The notes under the pieces: generated by a model
Databases searched by the model: none
Told to the model about the DNA's origin: nothing
What the model saw: only the letters and a program-made list of their open reading frames with translations
Origin: Marinimicrobium agarilyticum DSM 16975
GTDB lineage: Bacteria; Pseudomonadota; Gammaproteobacteria; Pseudomonadales; Cellvibrionaceae
NCBI RefSeq assembly: GCF_000423345.1
Contig: NZ_KE384008.1
Coordinates: 314,857-378,856 of the forward strand
Length of the DNA: 64,000 bases
Direction of reading: 5' to 3'
Program-made: the position numbers and the translations under genes
In this document: in pieces, positions 28,442 to 37,700 of the stretch
Layout of the letters: each line of letters begins with the position of its first letter
Position numbering within the stretch: the stretch's first letter is position 1

Positions 28442-28951
28442 ATGGCCGCCTCCAGCCTTACGCTGGTAAACCAGAAGCTGGCGTACTGCCGCGCTTTGAT
28501 GAAACTGGTTCAGTCGGAGTCTGTTCCCAAACGGGCGGATGATCGACTGAGGCGGCAGGCGCTGCTGGATGCCGGCGCTTTTCACCTGCTCTGCGCTTAT
28601 CGTCATTACCTGCGGGAGTTGGCGGAACACCATACCGTGGCCGATACCTCGCGGATCCTGACGGAACAGGACCTGCTTCAGGCGCTCGACCGGTTGGGGA
28701 AGACCTCATTCGAAGCCCGTGAGCTACAGGCGTTGAGCGAGGACGCCCAGAGCTGGCTGTCCGGCCTTCACAACGCCTACCACAGCTTCTGGCAGCCGCC
28801 CGTCGCGGAGTCTCTGCAACGCATTGAGGTGGTCGATCTGGATTCCCCCGCAGGTGCCGCCCGACAGGTCTCCCGAGAGAACCTGGAGGCCTGGTATCGC
28901 GCGTTCAATGACCTCGTCGAGCGCCAGCGTGAGACCAGCGCGGAGTACTGA
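28442..28951 (+). CDS. Conserved hypothetical protein (DUF6586-like)
   Basis: 169 residues, 20 bases after topA and probably cotranscribed. Largely helical, with LTLVNQKLAYCRALMKLV and AFHLLCAYRHYLRELAEHH. No membrane segment or catalytic motif. It matches the small protein found beside topA in pseudomonads, which I recall as DUF6586. Function unknown. Confidence 0.7.
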   Translation: MAASSLTLVNQKLAYCRALMKLVQSESVPKRADDRLRRQALLDAGAFHLLCAYRHYLRELAEHHTVADTSRILTEQDLLQALDRLGKTSFEARELQALSEDAQSWLSGLHNAYHSFWQPPVAESLQRIEVVDLDSPAGAARQVSRENLEAWYRAFNDLVERQRETSAEY

Positions 28952-29047
28952 CCACGCCTCACTGAACGTTCGGGTCTGTGTTAAACTATCATTAAATTGT
29001 TAATGCAGATGACTGCGCCACCCTCGGGCGGCTTGTGAGGAGTATCT

Positions 29048-29305
29048 ATGTCATCATCCCTGTACGAAATCGTAGAGCTGTCAAACGGTGATGTGGTCCT
29101 GCAGCGGGCCGATGAAGAGGCCGAGCCGTTAGTCTGTATTCGTTTTTCCGCCGACTCCCTGTCGTATATGCGGGAGGGAAAGCTGGATGTGGCCAAGGCC
29201 ATGATTGAAGCGGGTATGGAGGCGGCCAGTGAGATGGCCGATGACGGCGTCGAGGATTTCCTGGGTGAATTCGGTTCCGATGAGGAAAAACCGGTTTACC
29301 ACTGA
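29048..29305 (+). CDS. Small conserved protein of unknown function
   Basis: 85 residues, acidic, with GAGGAG 7 bases ahead of the ATG. The N-terminal half is predicted beta (YEIVELSNGDVVLQRADEE), the C-terminal half helical (LDVAKAMIEAGMEAASEMA). Located between the topA-linked gene and sulA, where pseudomonads carry a protein of similar size. Function unknown. Confidence 0.7.
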   Translation: MSSSLYEIVELSNGDVVLQRADEEAEPLVCIRFSADSLSYMREGKLDVAKAMIEAGMEAASEMADDGVEDFLGEFGSDEEKPVYH

Positions 29306-29374
29306 GGGGGCACCCTCCATGTTCCGTCATCTGTAAAGCTTTCAGCGGCGGGGGAGGGTTGCAAACTGACAGTC

Positions 29375-29393
29375 GGCGACCTTATCGGTCGCC
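29375..29393. terminator. Hairpin between convergent small gene and sulA
   Basis: GGCGACC and GGTCGCC form a perfect 7-bp stem around TTATC. No T-tract follows on either strand; a weak or Rho-assisted bidirectional terminator is possible. Confidence 0.35.
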
Positions 29394-29471
29394 CAATACG
29401 CTCATCCCTGACGAGTTGTCCTTCCGGGGTTAGGTCGGCTCTTTTCAAAGTCTGTCTGTCATTCGCGTCGC

Positions 29472-29870
29472 CTAGCGGATTCTCAGCAACAGGGCCTGAC
29501 AATGCCCTTTCAAAGCAGCGGCCTCCAATTGTTTCAGTTCACGTTCGGTCAATGCTCCTGGAGTCGCAATCACTGTGTGGCTGTTGCCTTTGGCCAGGGC
29601 TTCCCAAAGAATCCAACGGTTGTCCTGGGTTTCCGGGGCGTGAATGACCCGGATGGCCCTCAGGTCCACCCCGTAGCTCTCCAGTAATCTCCGGTCGACA
29701 GGACCGGGGCTGATCCAGGTCAGCCAGCGGTCCCCGTGGCTGCGACTCAGATGTGCCACCATGGGCAGTAGCAGTTGGGTTTGTTCCGGCGCATTGTGGG
29801 TCAGTACCAGCTCGGTCACACCGCCCGAAGGCGCTTGGGGGGTGGGGGCAAAAACATTGGCATTAATCAC
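29472..29870 (-). CDS. sulA: SOS cell-division inhibitor SulA
   Basis: 132 residues. SulA blocks FtsZ polymerisation during the SOS response. The core [25 protein letters not shown] and [22 protein letters not shown] corresponds to the RecA-like SulA fold. The start lies within the last codons of lexA (8-base overlap), so it is translated from the lexA transcript, as in pseudomonads, rather than from its own LexA-controlled promoter as in E. coli. Confidence 0.88.
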   Translation of the reverse strand: MINANVFAPTPQAPSGGVTELVLTHNAPEQTQLLLPMVAHLSRSHGDRWLTWISPGPVDRRLLESYGVDLRAIRVIHAPETQDNRWILWEALAKGNSHTVIATPGALTERELKQLEAAALKGHCQALLLRIR

Positions 29871-30465
29871 GGCGGATGACTCCTACACTCAAACCTTCGA
29901 TCGTAAACTCCTGATCTCGCAAATCGACTTCAATGACATCAAAATCAGGGTTCTCAGGCCAGAGCTCAACCTGAGCCCGATTGCCGATTCGCTTGAAACG
30001 CTTGACGGTCACTTCCTCCCCGATACGGGCCACGACGATCTGGCCATTGCGTACTTGCTGCGTCCGGTGCACGGCGAGCAGGTCTCCATCCAGAATGCCG
30101 GCATCCTTCATGCTCATGCCGTGTACCCGGAGCAGGTAGTCCGCGCTGGGTGAGAAGAAGTTATGGGGCAACTGGCAGTAGTCCTCGATGTGTTCCTGTG
30201 CCAGGATCGGGCTGCCGGCTGCCACTCGACCGATCAGAGGCAGGCCCTGTTGGGGCTCTACCAGCTTGATGCCTCGCGAGGCGCCGGGAATGACTTCAAT
30301 CGCGCCCTTGCGGGCCAGGGCCTTGATATGCTCTTCGGCGGCGTTGGCCGATTTGTAGCCCAGAATCCGCGCAATTTCCGCCCGGGTGGGAGGGTAGCCG
30401 GTTTCCTCGGCATAGCTCTTTATGAGCTGGAGCACTTTTTCCTGGCGCGGGGTCAAATTGAACAT
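29863..30465 (-). CDS. lexA: LexA repressor
   Basis: 200 residues. The N-terminal winged helix has [29 protein letters not shown]. The self-cleavage bond is Ala83-Gly84 (RVAAGSP), with catalytic Ser118 (HGMSMKD) and Lys155 (EVTVKRF), so it is autocleavable. LexA represses DNA-damage genes until RecA* triggers cleavage. AGGAGC precedes the ATG. Two LexA-box-like sequences overlap its own promoter about 120-155 bases upstream, indicating autoregulation. Confidence 0.96.
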   Translation of the reverse strand: MFNLTPRQEKVLQLIKSYAEETGYPPTRAEIARILGYKSANAAEEHIKALARKGAIEVIPGASRGIKLVEPQQGLPLIGRVAAGSPILAQEHIEDYCQLPHNFFSPSADYLLRVHGMSMKDAGILDGDLLAVHRTQQVRNGQIVVARIGEEVTVKRFKRIGNRAQVELWPENPDFDVIEVDLRDQEFTIEGLSVGVIRRD

Positions 30466-30586
30466 GGCTTGCTCCTATGCATCGCTTGCGCAAGGTCTGC
30501 TTGTGTAATAAGGGGCGCACCATGAGGTGCACGCCAAAGCAGCCCGGGGTAGGCAGTCAGTTTGCCGATACCGGCAATCCGCCCAT

Positions 30587-30602
30587 CTGGGTTTTTATAC
30601 AG
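30587..30602 (-). promoter_or_regulatory. LexA (SOS) box, promoter-distal copy
   Basis: Minus strand CTGTATAAAAACCCAG: CTGT-N8-CCAG against the consensus CTGT-N8-ACAG, one mismatch. It lies around the predicted lexA transcription start. Confidence 0.62.
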
Positions 30603-30605
30603 CTA

Positions 30606-30621
30606 TTGTGATTATATACAG
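30606..30621 (-). promoter_or_regulatory. LexA (SOS) box overlapping the lexA -10
   Basis: Minus strand CTGTATATAATCACAA: CTGT-N8-ACAA, one mismatch from CTGT-N8-ACAG, with the core overlapping the TATAAT. Two tandem boxes at lexA are also the E. coli arrangement. Confidence 0.7.
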
Positions 30622-30638
30622 TTGTTCGCTGTATGCAA
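30611..30638 (-). promoter_or_regulatory. lexA-sulA promoter
   Basis: TTGCAT (-35, 30638-30633), 16-base spacer, TATAAT (-10, 30616-30611). The LexA box at 30606-30621 covers the -10. The leader to the lexA ATG would be about 140 bases. Confidence 0.72.
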
Positions 30639-30695
30639 GCCTTTTGCGGTCACAGCCATTGGGCGGGGAGTCCCACCGAGGGAGCTGCCCCGGGG

Positions 30696-31010
30696 TTATT
30701 CGTCGTACCCCGGGAAAATGTCGGGTTCAATGGTATGCAGGGGGTTGTTCCAGTTGTCTGGGGACATGGCGTCATCGTCGCGCCATCGGTCCTCTTGGCT
30801 GAGTTCATAGGCCGCATCGGAATCTTCGGGGGCGGCGGCGGAGACGAGCGGCATCTGGGGCCAGGCCTCCCGATCAAATTCGCCGATCGCACCGTCCAGG
30901 TATTGAACTTCAATGGTGCCCTGTTCGTCATCCAGTGCCACCACTTCAAACACTTGCTGGTCCTCTCGATCGAAGTACCAGGCACCAATGCTTGGTGATT
31001 GAACGCCCAT
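30696..31010 (-). CDS. Small conserved hypothetical protein (DUF6763-like)
   Basis: 104 residues, acidic. The N-terminal half (PSIGAWYFDREDQQVFEVVALDDE, GTIEVQYLDGAIGEFD) suggests a small SH3-like beta barrel; the C-terminal half is acidic and disordered. GGAG precedes the ATG. I recall a gammaproteobacterial family of this size (DUF6763) beginning in the same way, not verified. Function unknown. Confidence 0.65.
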   Translation of the reverse strand: MGVQSPSIGAWYFDREDQQVFEVVALDDEQGTIEVQYLDGAIGEFDREAWPQMPLVSAAAPEDSDAAYELSQEDRWRDDDAMSPDNWNNPLHTIEPDIFPGYDE

Positions 31011-31288
31011 AACGCACTTCTCCAGGTTGAGTGAAATGACGCGGTTCCCTTAGCGGGTTGAGTGTGAGTTACCATACCACGGCTCTTGCCAGGACTCATG
31101 AGGGGGTAACGGCCGCGCACGGGGGCTCGCCAACAGGGTCTGTGTCGGGACGTTCGCGGCTAATTACCTAATTTTTCTCACAGTTTTCGTTTTTTCACGA
31201 CCGTCGGTATACTGCCGCAAGTCGTAAAAATTCTATTGGGCGGGTTTTACATAAAAACTTTGTCTAACGTCTGGAGCCTGTATACACC

Positions 31289-32608
31289 ATGGAACTCTTG
31301 GAATTGAGCAAGCAGTGGCTCACCGGTCTGGCTGATCGGGAGCAGCTGTGGATTGTGCACGCTTTTGGAGTTGTGCTGGCCACCTTGGCTGTTGCCATGG
31401 TGGTTACTTTCATTTTGAAGCGGCTGGAGAAGAAGGCCGACAATAACGATGCCACCTGGCTGATGATGTTGTTCAAGGCCGCCCGTTCGCCCACTAAAGG
31501 CATCATCTGGCTGGTGGGTATCAGTTGGGCTGGTTACCTGACGCACCAGGGGATGGAATTCGACTTGGTAAATGCTGTGAAAACCGTACGCCAGGTTGGC
31601 ATTGTGTTGATGATTGTCTGGTTCCTTGTGCGGTTTATACGCCTGGGGGAGAAAGAGTTCCTGCATCCGCGCAAAGGCGATCCCGGAGACCCGACCACTG
31701 TCGGGGCCGTCAGCAAGCTGTTGCGGGTGGCGGTAATCGTTACGGCGGGCCTGGTGCTGTTGCAGTCGCTCGGGTACAGCATTTCAGGGGTAATGGCCCT
31801 GGGTGGCGTGGGCGGTATCGCCTTGGGTTTTGCGGCGAAGGATCTGTTGGCCAATTTCTTTGGTGGTCTCACCATCTATATGGATCGCCCTTTTGCGGTC
31901 GGAGACTGGATTCGCTCTCCCGACCAGGAAATCGAAGGGGTGGTGGAGAATATCGGTTGGCGGCAGACTCGTATTCGCACTTTCGATCGCCGACCACTCT
32001 ACGTTCCCAATGCCACCTTCACCCAGATCTCGGTAGAGAATCCGTCCAGGATGGAAAATCGTCGAATTCTGGAAACGGTGGGCATTCGTTACGATGATGT
32101 CATCCATATAAAGTCCATCGTCGACGAGGTCCGACAGATGCTGATCGACGATGACCGGATTGAAACGGAGAAGCAGACGTTGATCGTCAACTTCACGACC
32201 TTTGGTGCCAGCTCCCTCGACTTTTTCGTGTACACCTTTACCAAAACGGTGAACTGGGTTGAGTTTCACCAGATCAAGCAGGAAGTCATGCTGTCGATTT
32301 CCGAGATTGTCGCCAAGCACGGTGCCGAGATTGCGTTCCCCACATCAACCCTGCATGTTCCGCACCCGGTGGCCCTGGCCAGGGCCGGTTCGGAGCGCGA
32401 GGCCAAAGGAGCTGATCGCACGCGGGAGACGACGGATGACGGGAACAATGAGAATGCCAAAGAGGATGTGGCGGGCAGTGGCGATAAGGAGGAACGTCCC
32501 TCAAAACAGTCACCGCGGAAGTCGCGCAACCGTTCAGCGCACGACCCGCAAGCGGGTCCCGAAGTGAGCGATAATGATTCTGAGACAGGGGAAGAAAGTG
32601 AGCAATAA
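31289..32608 (+). CDS. Mechanosensitive channel, MscS family
   Basis: 439 residues. Transmembrane helices occur at about 22-45, 68-85, 95-112 and 145-165. The pore-lining TM3 and conduit start with ISGVMALGGVGGIALGFAAKDLLANFFGG, the signature Gly/Ala-rich MscS segment. The beta domain follows (MDRPFAVGDWI, RTRIRTFDRRPLYVPNATF). Residues from about 360 are a charged, disordered cytosolic tail. Such channels release solutes on hypo-osmotic shock. The tail overlaps the hpt start. Confidence 0.9.
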   Translation: MELLELSKQWLTGLADREQLWIVHAFGVVLATLAVAMVVTFILKRLEKKADNNDATWLMMLFKAARSPTKGIIWLVGISWAGYLTHQGMEFDLVNAVKTVRQVGIVLMIVWFLVRFIRLGEKEFLHPRKGDPGDPTTVGAVSKLLRVAVIVTAGLVLLQSLGYSISGVMALGGVGGIALGFAAKDLLANFFGGLTIYMDRPFAVGDWIRSPDQEIEGVVENIGWRQTRIRTFDRRPLYVPNATFTQISVENPSRMENRRILETVGIRYDDVIHIKSIVDEVRQMLIDDDRIETEKQTLIVNFTTFGASSLDFFVYTFTKTVNWVEFHQIKQEVMLSISEIVAKHGAEIAFPTSTLHVPHPVALARAGSEREAKGADRTRETTDDGNNENAKEDVAGSGDKEERPSKQSPRKSRNRSAHDPQAGPEVSDNDSETGEESEQ

Positions 32609-33140
32609 TCAGCTGCCTGAAGGTGCAACCTGTCTTTACGATCAGACGAGCCTACACCAGGCGTTGGATCGACTGGCTGCGGAGATTACGACGGCACTAC
32701 CTGCAGATGATCCGCTGCTGGTGTTGACGGTAATGAATGGAGGGCTGGTAACGGCGGGACAACTGTTGACCCGCTTGCCGATGGCCCTGGAAACCGACTA
32801 CGTTCATGCGACTCGCTACGGTCTGGACACCGAGGGCAGCGAGCTGCGCTGGTTGCATCGGCCTGAGACACCGCTTACAGGGCGACGGGTGCTTATTGTG
32901 GACGATATCCTCGATCGCGGGTTGACGCTCAAGGCGCTGGTGGAACACGCCCGGGAAGCGGGGGTTCGTTCCGTGCATACGGTGGCGTTGGTGCAAAAAG
33001 AGTTACCCGAACCCGCCGCCATTGAAGCCGATTTTGTCGGGCTCAGGGTGCCCGATCGTTTTGTGTTTGGTTTCGGGATGGATTGGCAGGGCCTGTGGCG
33101 CAATGCGCCGGGAATTTACGTGGCTCCGGACTCAGTCTGA
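32598..33140 (+). CDS. Hypoxanthine-guanine phosphoribosyltransferase family
   Basis: 180 residues. The PRPP-binding motif VLIVDDILDRGLTLKALV is typical of type I PRTases, and VLTVMNGGLVTAGQLLTRL supplies the PPi loop. It salvages hypoxanthine/guanine using PRPP. GTG 32598 with GGGGAAG upstream is preferred over ATG 32574; both overlap the mscS end, so coupling is likely. The exact purine specificity is inferred. Confidence 0.83.
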   Translation: MSNNQLPEGATCLYDQTSLHQALDRLAAEITTALPADDPLLVLTVMNGGLVTAGQLLTRLPMALETDYVHATRYGLDTEGSELRWLHRPETPLTGRRVLIVDDILDRGLTLKALVEHAREAGVRSVHTVALVQKELPEPAAIEADFVGLRVPDRFVFGFGMDWQGLWRNAPGIYVAPDSV

Positions 33141-33431
33141 CTGAATGGGTGGCTAAAGCCCCAAACGTTTGTTGTGGTTTTTTATAACCAAAAAAGCTAA
33201 GAAAGTCGCAAAAATGGCAATTGACTCTGGACAATTGCATCGATTTAGCTTAAAAAGTGTGCGTTCTGCGAAAGGCGGAACATCAGCTCCTTTTTTTGCA
33301 ACCCCAGATTTGCAAAGTTTTGTGAGATTTTTGTGAAGCTGGAGTGCGCAGAGACGGAGCGGAGACCGGCGTTCTCGTCGGTCTCATCGGTATTTTGATA
33401 GGACTTTTGATAAGAATAATGAGGTATCATT
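33141..33431 (+). other. Long leader region of the cold-shock gene
   Basis: This 291-base AT-rich gap contains TTGACT at 33221 (candidate -35; the -10 is poor). A 7-bp hairpin GAGACCG/CGGTCTC occupies 33362-33385, and a GAGG Shine-Dalgarno lies 7 bases before the csp ATG. A leader of about 180 bases with secondary structure is what cspA-type mRNAs use for temperature control; function here is inferred. Confidence 0.45.
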
Positions 33432-33647
33432 ATGGCTGAGCGCGCATCAGGAACCGTAAAATGGTTCAACAACGCCCGCGGTTACGGGTTTATTACCCGT
33501 GGCGAAGACAGTGACGACGTGTTCGTACACTACCGCAACATTCGAGGAGAGGGCTACCGCTCTTTGGCCGAAGGTCAGAGCGTGGAGTTTGAGCTGCTCG
33601 AGGGCGATAAAGGACTTCAGGCTGACGACGTGGTATCTGTCGCCTGA
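33432..33647 (+). CDS. Cold-shock domain protein
   Basis: 71 residues, a single CSD OB-fold. RNP1 is seen as ARGYGFITR and RNP2 as DVFVHY; GTVKWFNN starts the barrel. It binds single-stranded RNA/DNA and acts as an RNA chaperone. Slightly divergent from CspA (IRGEGYRSLAEGQSVEFELLEG), nearer the CspD/Csp-like group. Long leader upstream and two hairpins downstream. Confidence 0.93.
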   Translation: MAERASGTVKWFNNARGYGFITRGEDSDDVFVHYRNIRGEGYRSLAEGQSVEFELLEGDKGLQADDVVSVA

Positions 33648-33649
33648 CC

Positions 33650-33691
33650 GCCGCTGAAACAGCGGCCACCCGTCGCCGGTAGCGGACGGGT
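33650..33691 (+). terminator. Two tandem hairpins after the cold-shock gene
   Basis: GCCGCTG-AAA-CAGCGGC (33650-33666) is immediately followed by ACCCGTC/GACGGGT (33668-33691), then GCTTCCTTCT. The stems are strong but the T-tract is interrupted. Confidence 0.5.
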
Positions 33692-33799
33692 GCTTCCTTC
33701 TGAACATGCCAGACGCTTCGTCTTTTCCGTTCCACTCCTTTTCCGATGTTCTTCCGCCCTCTCTCGGGCTGCCTCCATTCCCCAGGCCTTTTCCTCGCA

Positions 33800-34714
33800 T
33801 TACGGTGACGATGTTCCGTTTTCGGCTTCCGGTTCGTAAGGAATGATTTTTATCAGGAGACCGAACAGTGGGTGGTCAATATAGTGCAGCTCTTCACTGC
33901 GCATGCGCCGCTGTTGGGTCATGGTGACGATGCGGCTGGGCAGATACTCCTTGCCGAGGAAATCGGGTTGGCTGGACGTGGTGTTCAGGCTGCTGTCCCA
34001 GGCGTTGCCACCGCCCCAGTCCTGGTCCCATTCGGTGCCGGACCATGAGGGGGCGGGCGAAGAGGTTACCGGTGTCGCCCCTTCGGGCAAAGGTTGATTG
34101 GGGCGGCGGGGAAGTTCCGGCCAGGCGCCCGGGGGTTGGCCGAAATTCGGCTCGAACTCGGTGAGCCAGAGTCGGGTATACAGGTGCAGGTAGCGGGAGA
34201 CGGTCAGCGTCACGCTGCCTTCGAGTTCGTAGTGCTTGCCAAACGCCTCTCCACCGGTAATGAGAATCGCAGGAGAGTTCTCCCGCTCAACCATGGCCTG
34301 ACGCCAGGCTTCGTGAAACAGAATCCGGTACTCGCCTGAGCGGGCCATCGCGTTGGCGTAGCGGTCCATGGAGCGCTCTTCCTCGGGCAGCCGGTATAGA
34401 GTGTTGTCCGTCTTTTTAGCCTGCTCAAGCCGGGCCAGTCCTCGGTCCCAGGAGGGGAGTTCTTCCTCCGGCTGCTCCCGGCTTTGATCGCCCGGCGCGT
34501 CCTTGAGTTCGACCCAGTTGAAGGGGTAGCGCAACTGAAGGTTACGTGGCCACTGTTCGGCGCCGTCGACGGCGTTCTCCCGGGAAAACACGATCATTTC
34601 GACCTGAAACCAATTGGCGGCCTCCTGCTCCGTTTCCTGGGCGATGGCGGCGGGAGCCAGTCCGCAGACCAGGCTGATAAGGGGCGGAAGGGTAAAGCGC
34701 AGGGCGTGGTTCAT
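33800..34714 (-). CDS. csiV: CsiV-family periplasmic peptidoglycan-binding protein
   Basis: 304 residues with a signal peptide (LRFTLPPLISLVCGLAPAAIA-Q). The N-terminal WFQVEMIVFSRENAVDGAEQWP block is characteristic of the CsiV family (PF10972), which in Acinetobacter works in SurA-independent cell-wall processes. Further conserved parts are RYLHLYTRLWLTEF and LHYIDHPLFGLLIKIIPYE. The start overlaps the mfd stop by 4 bases, and this mfd-csiV linkage is known from pseudomonads. Confidence 0.82.
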   Translation of the reverse strand: MNHALRFTLPPLISLVCGLAPAAIAQETEQEAANWFQVEMIVFSRENAVDGAEQWPRNLQLRYPFNWVELKDAPGDQSREQPEEELPSWDRGLARLEQAKKTDNTLYRLPEEERSMDRYANAMARSGEYRILFHEAWRQAMVERENSPAILITGGEAFGKHYELEGSVTLTVSRYLHLYTRLWLTEFEPNFGQPPGAWPELPRRPNQPLPEGATPVTSSPAPSWSGTEWDQDWGGGNAWDSSLNTTSSQPDFLGKEYLPSRIVTMTQQRRMRSEELHYIDHPLFGLLIKIIPYEPEAENGTSSP

Positions 34715-37700
34715 GAGCGTTTTCCGGGCGTCAGGTGGTCCAGCAGTTCTGAAACAACGTTCAGACGTGTTTCGCCATTTTCCATATTTCGAACGAATTT
34801 TAAATGATTGGCACCGGCCAGTTGGTAGGTTTGTGGATCACTTTGCACCAATTGCACGATGGTTAGGGGATCGACCTCGGTCTGTTCGGAAAATTCCACG
34901 CGGCCGCCGCGATCGCCGGCTTCGAGCTTGGCGATACCCAGTGCTTGGGCGCGCAGTTTCAAGGCCGTGACCTGGAACAGATTTTTGGTGGGTTCCGGCA
35001 ATAGCCCGAAGCGGTCGATCATTTCTACCTGCAATTCGCGCAAGGCCTCATCGGATTCCGCGTTCGCCAGCCGCTTGTAGAGAACCAGACGGGTGTGCAC
35101 ATCCGGCAGGTAGTCGGCGGGTATCAGAGCGGGAATCCGCAAATTGACATCAATGCCCGTGTCCAGTGGCGACTCGATATCCGGTGTTTTTCCGGCGCGA
35201 ATGGCCTTGATGGCCCGATCGAGCATATCCATGTACAGGGAGAAGCCCACGGTCTGGATCTGACCGCTTTGCTCCTCGCCCAGCAGTTCGCCCGCACCGC
35301 GAATTTCCATGTCGTGGGTCGCCAGGGTAAAGCCGGCCCCCAGATCGTGCGCGGCGGCAATGGCGTCCAGGCGTTTGAGGGCGTCGCCGGTCATGGCCCG
35401 GCGCTCGGGCGTCAACAGGTAGGCGTAGGCCTGGTGATGCGAACGCCCGACGCGGCCGCGCAGCTGGTGCAGTTGCGCCAGGCCGAACTTGTCGGCGCGG
35501 TGGATGATAATGGTGTTGGCACTGGGGATGTCGATACCGGTTTCGATAATGGTGGTGCACACCATGACGTTGAAGCGTTTGTGGTAGAAGTTGGACATGA
35601 CCCGCTCCAGATCGCGCTCGCGCATCTGGCCGTGGCCGATACCGATGCGGGCCTCGGGAATCAGTTCGCCCAACTCGCGCGCCACCCGATCAATATTCTT
35701 CACTTCGTTGTACAGATAGTAGACCTGCCCGCCCCGGAGAATTTCCCGCAGAATGGCTTCTTTCACCACGGCGTCGTCCTCTTGACGCACAAAGGTCTTT
35801 ACCGAGAGGCGGCGTGCCGGTGGGGTGGCGATAATGGACAGATCCCGGATGCCGGACATCGACAGGTTGAGCGTCCGGGGTATCGGAGTGGCCGTCAGCG
35901 TCAGGATATCGATCTCCGAGCGCAGCGCTTTGAGTTTTTCCTTTTGCCGCACACCGAATCGGTGTTCCTCGTCGATGATCAGCAGCCCCAGATTTTTGTA
36001 GCGGATATCGCCCTGAATCAGCTTGTGGGTGCCGACCACAATATCGATTTTGCCCTCCTCAAGCCGCTTGAGCACCGCATTGACCTCTTTGGTGGTGCGA
36101 AAGCGTGAGAGCACTTCGATGGTGATGGGCCAGTCGGCAAAGCGGTCCTTCAGGGACTCAAAGTGCTGCTGGGCAAGCAGAGTCGTGGGGGCGAGCAGGG
36201 CGACCTGCTTGCCGCTGTAGCTGGCGATGAAGGCCGCGCGCATGGCCACTTCGGTTTTTCCAAAGCCGACGTCACCGCACACCAGGCGGTCCATCGGCTG
36301 AGGGGACAGCATATCGCTCACCACCGACTCGATGGCCCGCTGCTGATCCGGTGTTTCTTCGAACGGAAAGGCGGCGGAAAAGCTTTCGTAGGCGGTCTTT
36401 GGATCATCGAACGCGAAGCCTTTGCGCGCTGCCCGACGGGCGTAAATGTCCAATAATTCGGCGGCGGCGTCGCGAACCTGCTCCGCCGCTTTGCGTTTGG
36501 CCTTTTGCCATTGCTCACTGCCGAGCCTGTGTAGCGGTGCCAGTTCCTCGTCGGCGCCGCTGAAGCGGCTGATCAGGTGAAGGTTGGTCACCGGAACGTA
36601 CAGTTTGGCGCCCTCGGCGTATTCGAGGGTCAAAAATTCGGTCGCCTGGCTGTCGACCTCAAGTGTTTCCAGCCCGCGATAGCGCCCCACGCCATGGTCG
36701 ATATGAACCACCGGGGCACCGGGTTTGAGTTCGGTCAGGTTTTTGACCACCAGGTCGCTGGCGTCCTGGGCCTGACGCCGCCGGCGCTGCTGCTGAACGC
36801 GGTCGCCAAACAGCTGTGACTCGGCGATCACCGCCAGCTCGGGATCGTTGAGCAACAGGCCCTGGTCCAGCGGTGCCACCGTCAGGGCGAGCCGTTCAGT
36901 GGCATCGACAAAGCCGGACCAGCCCTCGACCACGGTCGGTTTGACACGGATACGTCCGAGAAGCTCCAGCAATGTTTCGCGCCGACCGGCGGAGTCCGCG
37001 CAGAACAGAACCCGGCCCTCATATTCCATCAGAAATGCTTCCACCGCCGTGAGCGGGTTGTCGGCCTGATGGTTGATGGGCAGGCTGGGTGGCGTTTGCG
37101 TGGCGAAATTGGTTCGTCCCTCGCCCTCGGCCACCGGCCCACTCTCGATGAAGGTACGGCTCATGGGCTTCAGAAGCCCAAACAGTTCATCGACCCCGAG
37201 ATAGATGTCTCTGGGCGGCATGATGGGCCGTTGCGGATCCACCCTGCGGCTTTCGTAACGGTTTTGAAGTTCGGCCCAGAAGCGCTCGGCGGCCGTTTCC
37301 AGCTCGCCCAGGGCGTAGACCTGGGTATCCTCGGGCAGATAATCAAACAGATGGCTGGACTGATCGAAAAACAGTGGCAGATAGTACTCAATACCGGGAG
37401 GCGCAATACCGCTGCACACGTCCTGGTAAACCGGGCAGGCCTTGTGGTCGACGTCGAATCGGGCGTGCCAGTGATCCCGGAAGCGCGCGATGCCCGCTTT
37501 GTCCAGGGGGAATTCCCTGGCGGGTAACAGTTGGATGCGCTCGACCTGCTCCACGGTCATCTGGGTTTCCGGGTCGAAGCTGCGCAGGGTCTCCACTTCA
37601 TCGTCAAACAGGTCGATGCGGTAGGGCCGGTCGCTGCCCATGGGGAACAGATCGATCAAAGCGCCACGCACCGCGAACTCGCCGTGCTCGTACACGGTAT

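Noticed and set aside
29048-29305. Toxin or antitoxin small gene
   Set aside because: Only 85 residues and acidic, but no partner gene; conserved neighbourhood with topA/sulA argues for a core gene.
31208-31213. TATACT upstream of the MscS gene
   Set aside because: A possible -10, but the region 17 bases upstream has no -35 and there is no TGn extension.
35095-36108. 337-codon plus-strand frame
   Set aside because: Antisense shadow of mfd motor domain; no RBS or homology.
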